Assembly: GCA_018656255.1 (NCBI GenBank)
Contig: JABHYI010000046.1
Span: forward strand, 1 to 5,104
DNA length: 5,104 bases
Reading direction: 5' to 3'
DNA from: Bacteroidota bacterium
GTDB taxonomy: Bacteria > Bacteroidota > Bacteroidia > Flavobacteriales > Flavobacteriaceae
Shown here: one piece after another, positions 1 through 5,104 of the stretch
Position numbering within the stretch: the stretch's first letter is position 1
Layout of the letters: each line of letters starts with the position of its first letter
Made by a program: the position numbers and the translations under genes
Notes under the pieces: generated by a model
What the model saw: only the letters and a program-made list of their open reading frames with translations
The model's database searches: none
What the model was told of the DNA's origin: nothing

Positions 1-1508
1 CCGTAAGACAAGATACTATTTATTATGAATTAAGAATTAGAGAAGGGAAGCAAGCCTATTTTGATCATATCACGGTGGTTGGAAACACCAAAACAAATGA
101 CCATGTAATTTATAGAGAATTACGTACAAGACCCGGCCAAAAATACAGTAAAAAGAATGTGGTTAGAACCATAAGAGAACTAAGTAATTTAGGCTTTTTT
201 GACCCAGAACAAATCTCACCAAACTTTAAAAATGTAGATCCAAACAACGGGACACTAGACATGGAATACTCTGTGGTAGAAAAAGGAGCAAGCCAGATAG
301 AACTTCAGGGTGGATATGGTGGTGGAGGTTTTGTGGGAACTCTTGGACTTTCTTTTAATAACTTTTCACTTAGAAATATATTTAATGCCGATGCCTATAA
401 ACCTTTACCTATGGGTGATGGGCAAAAACTCTCTTTAAGAGCCCAGGCAAGTACAAATTATCAAACCTATAGTTTATCTGTAACAGAACCTTGGTTGGGA
501 GGAAAACGCCCAGTGCAGTTTAGCGGCTCTTTTTCTCATACGGTACAATACCGTTATAATTTCCAAACCAGAGAAGTAGATAAAGACCAACGATTTTTAA
601 TCACAGGTGGATCCTTGGGCCTCGCCAAAAGATTGACTTGGCCAGATGACAACTTTACATTCTCTAATGCCATAAGTTTTCAGCACTATAACTTAAAAAA
701 CTATAACACAGGGCTATTTACATTTGGTGATGGTTTTTCAAATAACCTAGCATACACTATTGGTCTTACAAGAAGTAATGTGGGTAATAATCCAATTTAT
801 CCTAAATTTGGTGCAGAATTTAAAGTCTCTGCCAAAGTAACACTACCCTATTCATTATTTAATGGAGTAGATTATGGTAAGCTTTCTCAGGAGCGCGAAG
901 GTTTGGTGGATTTTCTAAGAGAAAATCAAACAGATGTTGACACCCAAGAGCGTATTTCTGCTATTGATCAGGAGCGTTTTAATTGGTTAGAGTACTATAA
1001 AATTAAATTTGAGGGAACTTGGTATAACAAAATCACTGGAGATTTAGTTTTACGCTCTAAAACAGAATTTGGGTTCTTAGGATCCTATAACAACGATAGA
1101 GGTGTTGTTCCATTTGAGAGATTCTTTGTTGGAGGAGATGGCCTTGGTGCATTTAGTTTAGATGGAAGAGAAGTCGTTCAACTTCGTGGATATCCTAACC
1201 AATCTTTATCACCACAAGATGGAAATAATATTTATAATAAATTTTCGTTAGAAATGAGATATCCAATTACATTGAAGCAGTTAGCGTCTATATATGTTTT
1301 GGCATTTATAGAGGCAGGAAACTCTTATGACGGCTTTAGAGAATATGATCCTTTTAATCTTAAGAGGTCTGCTGGCGCAGGATTACGTATATTTATGCCA
1401 GCATTCGGATTATTAGGTATCGATTTTGCTTATGGATTTGATTCAACATTGTCGGGAACCAACCCTAATGGCTGGGAAACCCACTTTATAATAGGACAAC
1501 AATTTTAA
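1..1508 (+). CDS. bamA: BamA outer-membrane assembly factor, 5'-truncated by window edge
   Basis: This is the central subunit of the BAM complex, which folds and inserts beta-barrel proteins into the outer membrane. The reading frame is open to the left edge (first full codon at base 3), so 501 residues are visible and the N-terminus, with signal peptide and earlier POTRA domains, lies outside. Residues about 19-94 (window numbering) form the last POTRA domain: 'VVGNTKTND', 'LRTRPGQKYS', then 'RELSNLGFF' and a strand ending in VVEKG. The rest, from about residue 97, is a beta-barrel of the surface antigen D15 family. The loop-6 motif (V/L)RG(F/Y) is present as LRGY at residues 394-397, and the protein ends in Phe (IIGQQF), the usual outer-membrane barrel signature. 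A charged insertion at about residues 283-329 is discussed under findings. Two ompH genes follow with short gaps, the usual flavobacterial arrangement. A TamA or other Omp85 protein is less likely given this context. Confidence 0.95.
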   Translation, partial: VRQDTIYYELRIREGKQAYFDHITVVGNTKTNDHVIYRELRTRPGQKYSKKNVVRTIRELSNLGFFDPEQISPNFKNVDPNNGTLDMEYSVVEKGASQIELQGGYGGGGFVGTLGLSFNNFSLRNIFNADAYKPLPMGDGQKLSLRAQASTNYQTYSLSVTEPWLGGKRPVQFSGSFSHTVQYRYNFQTREVDKDQRFLITGGSLGLAKRLTWPDDNFTFSNAISFQHYNLKNYNTGLFTFGDGFSNNLAYTIGLTRSNVGNNPIYPKFGAEFKVSAKVTLPYSLFNGVDYGKLSQEREGLVDFLRENQTDVDTQERISAIDQERFNWLEYYKIKFEGTWYNKITGDLVLRSKTEFGFLGSYNNDRGVVPFERFFVGGDGLGAFSLDGREVVQLRGYPNQSLSPQDGNNIYNKFSLEMRYPITLKQLASIYVLAFIEAGNSYDGFREYDPFNLKRSAGAGLRIFMPAFGLLGIDFAYGFDSTLSGTNPNGWETHFIIGQQF

Positions 1509-1543
1509 TTTGGCACGATATTTTCTTAACATTAACCATTACT

Positions 1544-2422
1544 ATGAAAACTAAACAAATTCTTTTAGTAGCGATTGCATTTATTTGCATATCATTTTCA
1601 GCAGATGCACAAAGAGGTGTACGTATTGGATACATTGACATGGAATACATACTTGAAAATGTACCTGAGTATATAGAAGCATCTACACAGTTGGACGGAA
1701 AAGTACAACGCTGGAAAGCAGACATCGACAAAAAACAACAAGAGATTGACTTGATGAAATTAACCCTCACTAATGAGCGTGTTTTATTAACCAAAGAACT
1801 TATTGAGGAAAGAGAAGAAGAAATCAAGATCAAAGAAGATGAGATGATTTCCTATCAGCAAAATCGTTTCGGGTCTGGTGGAGATTTGGTAATACAAAGA
1901 AGACAATTAGTACAGCCCATACAAGATCAAGTATTTAATATTGTACAAGAAGTTGCAGAGGCCAAAAAATATGATTTTATCTTTGACAAGTCTGCGGATG
2001 TAGTAATGCTTTTTGCTGCCAAAAGGAATGACATTAGCGATATTGTTTTAAGAAGTGTCAATAGAGTAGAGAAAAGAAAAGAAGCCAGCAGTAAAAGAGA
2101 GCGTAAAGAAATCGAGAAAAGAGATGATTTATCTCTTGAAGAAGATAAAGAAGTTTCCCAGCGTGAGCAAGAAAATGAAGCAAAGCAGGATGCGCGTGAG
2201 CAAATCATGAAAGATAGAAAGAGAGAGCGTGATTCTATTAGAGCTGCTAAGAAAATAGCCTATGATTTAAGAAGGGCTGAATTACTTAAAGCACGCCAAA
2301 GAACTAGAGATTCTATACAAGCAATAAGAAATGGCACCCCTTGGCCACCAATACCACCCAAAAACAACGATCAAAATCAAGAGGCAACCCCCCCTAAGCA
2401 AGGTGATACAAACGGGAAATAA
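1544..2422 (+). CDS. OmpH/Skp-family periplasmic chaperone with long charged C-terminal tail
   Basis: A 292-residue exported protein of the OmpH (Skp) family, whose members hold unfolded outer-membrane proteins in the periplasm on their way to BAM. Residues 1-22 are a signal peptide (Lys-containing start, hydrophobic core) with a predicted cut after ADA, leaving Gln23 first. The OmpH core covers about 25-173: a first strand (RIGYIDMEYIL), long charged helices at about 45-140 that would form the Skp-like tentacle, and a closing segment KKYDFIFDKS. An unusual tail of about 118 residues follows: Lys/Arg/Glu-rich predicted helix to about 262, containing a twice-repeated RDSI motif (229-232 and 255-258), then a Pro-rich end (PWPPIPP at 266-272). 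E. coli Skp is about 160 residues, so the tail is extra. It lies 35 bp after bamA and is probably co-transcribed. The ATG is preferred because the signal peptide starts directly at it. The family call is firm; the role of the tail is unknown. Confidence 0.9.
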   Translation: MKTKQILLVAIAFICISFSADAQRGVRIGYIDMEYILENVPEYIEASTQLDGKVQRWKADIDKKQQEIDLMKLTLTNERVLLTKELIEEREEEIKIKEDEMISYQQNRFGSGGDLVIQRRQLVQPIQDQVFNIVQEVAEAKKYDFIFDKSADVVMLFAAKRNDISDIVLRSVNRVEKRKEASSKRERKEIEKRDDLSLEEDKEVSQREQENEAKQDAREQIMKDRKRERDSIRAAKKIAYDLRRAELLKARQRTRDSIQAIRNGTPWPPIPPKNNDQNQEATPPKQGDTNGK

Positions 2423-2465
2423 TTAGTATACTTAAAAATTTATATAACACTTAATTACAATTAAA

Positions 2466-2975
2466 ATGAAAACAATGAAGAATTTAATGATAGCAGTAGC
2501 CTTATTTATCGGAGCTACAACTTTTACAAATGCACAATCAAAAACAGCACATGTTGACACACAAGCTTTGGTTGAGTCTATGCCAGAGATGAAGGCTGCA
2601 CAAAGCCAGCTAGAAAAATTGCAAAAAACGTATGATACAGCTATCAAGGACATGGCAAAAGAGTTTGAAGCAAAAGTAAAGCAATACGGTGCTGAAGAAA
2701 CAACAAAAACACAAGAAGAAAATGCAAAACGTGTAGAAGAAGTTCAAGGTATGGAGCGTAATATTTCTGCATACAGACAACAAGCTTTGCAAGATTTGCA
2801 AAAGAAAGAAGTTGATATTTATCAGCCAATTCTAGAAAAAGCACGTGCGGCTATCCAAAAAGTTGCCAGAGCAAAAGGATATCAATATGTTCTTGACTCT
2901 GCTACTGGAAACGGTGTAATACTTGCAGACGGGTTTGATCTTTTAATGGATGTTAAAAAAGAATTAGGAATCTAA
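2466..2975 (+). CDS. OmpH/Skp-family periplasmic chaperone, compact paralogue
   Basis: A 169-residue OmpH/Skp-family protein, close to the normal family length, expected to act as a periplasmic holdase for outer-membrane proteins. Residues 1-23 are a signal peptide with predicted cleavage after TNA, leaving Gln24. The mature part begins with a short strand (TAHVDTQALVESMPE), continues as long Lys/Glu/Gln-rich helices (about 42-135) forming the tentacle, and closes with KGYQYVLDSATGNGVIL and a final helix. It aligns by eye with the preceding gene: VDTQALVESMPE matches IDMEYILENVPE, and YQPILEKA matches VQPIQDQV. It is therefore a tandem paralogue, without the tail. An in-frame ATG three codons downstream (2475) could also serve as start; the first ATG gives the better-charged signal peptide. 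The 43-bp gap from the previous stop and the terminator 16 bp after its own stop make it the probable last gene of the bamA cluster. Confidence 0.92.
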   Translation: MKTMKNLMIAVALFIGATTFTNAQSKTAHVDTQALVESMPEMKAAQSQLEKLQKTYDTAIKDMAKEFEAKVKQYGAEETTKTQEENAKRVEEVQGMERNISAYRQQALQDLQKKEVDIYQPILEKARAAIQKVARAKGYQYVLDSATGNGVILADGFDLLMDVKKELGI

Positions 2976-2990
2976 TCTTTACATTCTATT

Positions 2991-3031
2991 TAAAACAAAA
3001 AAGCCTGCTATAAGCAGGCTTTTTTGTTTTA
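2991..3031 (+). terminator. Intrinsic terminator closing the bamA-ompH-ompH cluster
   Basis: A near-perfect hairpin begins 16 bp after the second ompH stop. The left arm at 2991-3009 and right arm at 3013-3031 are fully complementary (19 pairs) around a 3-nt loop (ATA). The GC-rich core is GCCTGCT/AGCAGGC, flanked by an A-tract on the left and a T-tract (TTTTTTGTTTT) on the right, so transcripts end in a strong hairpin followed by U-rich sequence. The symmetry means it could also stop transcription from the other strand, although both flanking genes read rightward. Confidence 0.93.
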
Positions 3032-3064
3032 GGCTTTATACAATAAAAATATAGTTGATATTAG

Positions 3065-3072
3065 TACCTTTA
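3065..3072 (+). promoter_or_regulatory. Possible Bacteroidota -7 element for murI
   Basis: TACCTTTA sits 4 bases before the murI ATG and matches the Bacteroidota -7 consensus TAnnTTTG except at the last base. I find no convincing -33 element (TTTG or TTG) at the usual 19-21 base spacing; a TTG at 3055-3057 is too close. If the element is real, the transcript would begin at or very near the ATG and be essentially leaderless. A promoter is expected somewhere in 3032-3076 because the preceding terminator isolates murI, but this exact placement is tentative. Confidence 0.3.
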
Positions 3073-3076
3073 GCAT

Positions 3077-3868
3077 ATGAACAATAAGGCACCTATAGGT
3101 ATTTTTGATTCTGGAGTGGGCGGGACTTCTATTTGGAAGGAAATTCACAAACAACTACCTCATGAGGCTACTATTTATCTTGCAGATAGCATCAATGCAC
3201 CCTACGGCAACAAAACAAAAGAGGAAATTCTCTCACTGTGTATTAAAAACACAGAACACCTTATCTCCCTTGGCTGTAAAATTATAATTATAGCTTGCAA
3301 TACTGCAACTACAAATGCCATCACCTATTTAAGAAACCATTACCAGATTTCGTTTATTGGCATAGAGCCCGCCATTAAACCTGCTGCATTAATGTCTAAG
3401 ACAAGCAGTATTGGCATTTTAGCAACTAAGGGGACACTTAGTAGCGAATTATTTGTTGAGACCTCTAAGGCCTTAGCATTAGATATTAAAATAATAGAAG
3501 TTGTAGGAGAGGGATTGGTAAAACTTATAGAAAATGGTGAGATTGCCTCGCCACAAACCACAGTGCTGCTTAAAAAATACCTAGAACCTATGTTAGCGGC
3601 TAACATAGATTACCTAGTATTGGGCTGTAGCCATTATCCATACCTTATAGAGCAGCTAAAAAAACTACTGCCAGACAACATACAAATAATAGATAGTGGG
3701 CAAGCAGTGGCAAGACAAACCCAGTTTGTACTGAGCTCTAATAATCTTTTAAGCACCTCACAAACAAAACCAAAACTTGAGTTTTTTACAAACTCAAAAT
3801 CAAAGACTCTTACTTTTTTATTAAACCAGTACAAAGACAGTATTGATATCTCAGAAAAGATCTTCTAA
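3077..3868 (+). CDS. murI: Glutamate racemase
   Basis: This cytoplasmic enzyme interconverts L- and D-glutamate without a cofactor, providing D-Glu for the peptidoglycan stem peptide, where MurD adds it. The 263 residues match the family's usual size. Motifs visible in order are GIFDSGVGG (8-16, with Asp11/Ser12), YLADSINAPYG (34-44), the first catalytic Cys74 in ACNTAT (73-78), ATKGT (116-120), and the second catalytic Cys184 with His186 in LGCSHYP (182-188). Both catalytic cysteines are present, so the enzyme should be active. There is no signal peptide. It lies 101 bp beyond the second ompH, behind a strong terminator, so it is probably its own transcription unit although commonly placed next to this cluster in flavobacteria. 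The ATG at 3077 starts directly before the first conserved strand and no earlier start is needed. The related aspartate racemase family is a less likely alternative. Confidence 0.97.
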   Translation: MNNKAPIGIFDSGVGGTSIWKEIHKQLPHEATIYLADSINAPYGNKTKEEILSLCIKNTEHLISLGCKIIIIACNTATTNAITYLRNHYQISFIGIEPAIKPAALMSKTSSIGILATKGTLSSELFVETSKALALDIKIIEVVGEGLVKLIENGEIASPQTTVLLKKYLEPMLAANIDYLVLGCSHYPYLIEQLKKLLPDNIQIIDSGQAVARQTQFVLSSNNLLSTSQTKPKLEFFTNSKSKTLTFLLNQYKDSIDISEKIF

Positions 3869-3871
3869 AAC

Positions 3872-3907
3872 AATAAAAAAGCCTGCTAATTAGCAGGCTT
3901 TTTTATT
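3872..3907. terminator. Bidirectional terminator between convergent murI and porP/sprF-like gene
   Basis: Bases 3872-3907 are a perfect 36-nt palindrome. As a hairpin it gives a 16-bp stem with an AATT loop (3888-3891). The core GCCTGCT/AGCAGGC is flanked by six A on the left and six T on the right, so RNA from either strand forms a GC-rich stem followed by a U-tract. It begins 3 bases after the murI stop and runs into the last two bases of the minus-strand gene's stop codon. It is the only sequence between the two convergent genes and very probably terminates both. Confidence 0.94.
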
Positions 3908-4925
3908 AGTTAATTGCTGGGCAATTACAATCATAAGGCTCTGGTCTGTTTCCTAAGAAATCATACCCCAAAGTGATTTGATGAAACCCGCCACCATTAT
4001 TAAATTGAACATCACCTAATTGAAGACCATAGGTGTATGCGAATAAAAAGTTATTATAATTAACCCCTAAAACAGGTGTGATTAATTGTTGTTGTTGTGA
4101 GTCGATAACGCCTCCCTGAAGATACTCTGCACCATCTAGAGACCTTCTGTATGATAATGCTGCCCATATCTTACCAAAATCCATGCTTCTAAATAATTTA
4201 AAATTTACATCCACAGATTTCTCTGCGGTACCCTCAGAGTATTGAAATAAAACAGATGGCTCATAGCTCCAGTCTGAGCCATAACTACCCATTGCGTATC
4301 CAGCAGAAACAAGATATCTACGCTGGTTATTAGATTCATTTCTTGGATCATAAAGGTCTCTGTTTTGTAATATTAAATTCTTTACAGTAACGTGAGAAGA
4401 AAAATTTAAAAAATTATAAGACAAACTAGCATCTATATTAAAATAGGATGCAGATTGCGTGCCTCCAAAAATTGCTGGATCAAAGCTGTCATTGGTTGGG
4501 TATGAAAGTAAAAAAGTGCTTTCATTAAGATTAGATTGAGAAAATCCTGCACTAAGACCAAATGATAATTGATTTAAATCTGTGGCTGTTCGAGAAAACA
4601 TTAAATGATATGCATAGGTGATATAACCCCCAGATTGAGAATGAAAACCATTTTTATCGTTATACACAATAGCACCAAAACCAGATTTCTCACCCAGCCT
4701 TGCGTTAAAACTTAGTGTCTGTAAATTTGGAGCCTCTAGTTCTCCAAACCATTGTTGACGGGCCGTTAATCTTACTTGATTGTGAGATGCTGCGCCTGCC
4801 ATAGAGGGGTGCAATAAATACAAATTATCACTCAAGTAGTCGTGATAAACAGGAATACCATCCTGTGAAAATGAAAATTGGGTTACTAATAAAAGTAAAA
4901 CAACGTAGGTTTTTTTAAAATTCAT
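3906..4925 (-). CDS. PorP/SprF-family type IX secretion outer-membrane protein
   Basis: A 339-residue predicted outer-membrane beta-barrel of the PorP/SprF family, which in Bacteroidota supports export or surface anchoring of type IX secretion (T9SS) substrates. Residues 1-20 are a signal peptide (FKK then a Leu/Val-rich core) cut before Gln21. Family landmarks are the N-terminal segment DNLYLLHPSMAGA, corresponding to the common N-Y-x-x-NPA-x-AG motif, then RLTARQQWFGE, alternating Gly/aromatic strands throughout, a late strand HQITLGYDF, and the C-terminal tail RPEPYDCNCPAIN. Cys333 and Cys335 are the only cysteines. The coding sequence ends in tandem stops (TAATAA) that run into the shared terminator. 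It starts 22 bp after a gene ending in a type B sorting domain, the arrangement seen for sprB-sprF. It is therefore more likely a cargo-specific SprF-like partner than the core PorP of the porKLMN region, so no symbol is assigned. Confidence 0.92.
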   Translation of the reverse strand: MNFKKTYVVLLLLVTQFSFSQDGIPVYHDYLSDNLYLLHPSMAGAASHNQVRLTARQQWFGELEAPNLQTLSFNARLGEKSGFGAIVYNDKNGFHSQSGGYITYAYHLMFSRTATDLNQLSFGLSAGFSQSNLNESTFLLSYPTNDSFDPAIFGGTQSASYFNIDASLSYNFLNFSSHVTVKNLILQNRDLYDPRNESNNQRRYLVSAGYAMGSYGSDWSYEPSVLFQYSEGTAEKSVDVNFKLFRSMDFGKIWAALSYRRSLDGAEYLQGGVIDSQQQQLITPVLGVNYNNFLFAYTYGLQLGDVQFNNGGGFHQITLGYDFLGNRPEPYDCNCPAIN

Positions 4926-4947
4926 AATTTTAGTATCGTCTAATTTC

Positions 4948-5104
4948 TTATCTCTTTAGGGTAAAATGCCCTTTTATCTCTTTTTGTATTCCTTGTTCTG
5001 TGTACTCTACTCTAAACCAATAATCACTCGATGGTAATGCATTACCATTATAAGTTCCATCCCATCCTGGAGTTAAAGGACTAATTTGCTTCAAGAGTTT
5101 CCCG
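4948..5104 (-). CDS. C-terminal end of a T9SS type B sorting-domain protein (truncated by window edge)
   Basis: The minus-strand frame is open from the right edge (first full codon at 5103) to a TAA at 4950-4948, giving 51 residues. It starts GKLLKQISPLTPGWDG, continues with TYNGNALPSSDYWFRVEY, and ends KGHFTLKR. The features GWDGTYNG, LPSSDYWF and a final G-H-F-x-L-K-R are the recognisable end of the gliding-motility-associated (CHU_C-like, type B) C-terminal domain that directs proteins through the type IX secretion system. The stop follows the final KR directly, as in intact members. The passenger, usually a long repetitive adhesin or surface protein, lies beyond the window and cannot be described. 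The porP/sprF-like gene begins 22 bp later on the same strand, suggesting one operon. Confidence 0.95.
   Translation of the reverse strand, partial: GKLLKQISPLTPGWDGTYNGNALPSSDYWFRVEYTEQGIQKEIKGHFTLKR
5031..5048. repeat. 18-nt perfect palindrome inside the sorting-domain coding region
   Basis: ATGGTAATGCATTACCAT equals its own reverse complement. It lies within codons for the conserved NGNALPS segment of the type B sorting domain. With no spacer it would make at most a short hairpin with a tight loop. Because the encoded residues are close to the family consensus, the symmetry may be accidental; no function is claimed. Confidence 0.4.

Noticed and set aside
1509..1543. Possible promoter before the first ompH (TTTG at 1509 and a TA-rich stretch near 1533)
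   Set aside because: The downstream element TAACCATT matches the Bacteroidota -7 consensus poorly, and the 35-bp gap is easily explained by co-transcription with bamA.
1486..1833. Minus-strand open frame overlapping the end of bamA and the start of the first ompH
   Set aside because: It lies antisense to two well-supported genes, has Ser/Ile/Cys-rich low-complexity translation, and shows no recognisable domain.
2423..2465. AT-rich gap between the two ompH genes, checked for a promoter or small RNA
   Set aside because: It has no TAnnTTTG-type element and no stable hairpin; it looks like an ordinary intra-operon spacer.
2610..2844. Overlapping Leu/Phe/Cys-rich minus-strand frames opposite the second ompH
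   Set aside because: The hydrophobic composition is the expected antisense reading of Lys/Glu/Gln-rich coiled-coil codons, not evidence of membrane proteins.
3340..3606. Minus-strand open frame inside murI
   Set aside because: It is antisense to a strongly conserved enzyme gene, has no start context or family signature, and is best explained as a shadow of murI.
4084..4095. Four CAA repeats (Gln tract) in the PorP/SprF-like gene
   Set aside because: They are too few units for a meaningful microsatellite; likely a simple Gln-rich loop.
4910..4916. Run of seven T (A on the coding strand) near the start of the PorP/SprF-like gene, considered as a phase-variation tract
   Set aside because: Seven bases is short for slippage switching, the run encodes ordinary Lys codons of the signal peptide start, and such runs are common in AT-rich genomes.

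Overview
The window looks like chromosomal sequence from a member of the Flavobacteriaceae (Bacteroidota). The base composition is AT-rich. None of the complete genes has a clear Shine-Dalgarno sequence. The right-hand end carries a type IX secretion (T9SS) sorting domain next to a PorP/SprF-type gene, a hallmark of this phylum. All three complete exported proteins have a predicted signal peptidase I site followed directly by Gln, as is typical of Bacteroidota. The species cannot be named from the sequence alone.

Layout. On the + strand, bases 1-2975 hold an outer-membrane biogenesis cluster: the 3' part of bamA (last POTRA domain plus the whole beta-barrel), then two tandem, divergent OmpH/Skp-family periplasmic chaperone genes. 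The gaps are 35 and 43 bp, and a strong intrinsic terminator at 2991-3031 closes the cluster. Next comes a stand-alone murI (glutamate racemase, 3077-3868) with a possible promoter very close to its start codon. A perfectly palindromic terminator (3872-3907) separates murI from the convergent minus-strand genes and probably serves both directions. On the minus strand, bases 3906-4925 encode a PorP/SprF-family outer-membrane protein. Just upstream of it in transcription order (22 bp gap) is the last 51 codons of a protein ending in a T9SS type B (gliding-motility-associated) C-terminal domain, running off the right edge.

How they work together. BamA inserts beta-barrel proteins into the outer membrane and OmpH/Skp proteins carry unfolded barrels across the periplasm, so the left cluster is one functional unit. 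MurI supplies D-glutamate for peptidoglycan, so the whole left side concerns the cell envelope. The right side is a separate secretion module: by analogy with SprB-SprF of Flavobacterium johnsoniae, the PorP/SprF-like protein probably serves the secreted or surface protein encoded just upstream, most of which lies outside the window.

Most of the window is conserved housekeeping sequence and I see no clearly new system. The points most worth a second look are the cargo/PorP pair, a roughly 47-residue charged insertion in a predicted periplasmic turn of BamA, the long charged tail on the first OmpH paralogue, and the identical hairpin core shared by the two terminators. No intergenic stretch exceeds 300 bases. 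I see no tRNA, rRNA, CRISPR array, insertion sequence or attachment site.
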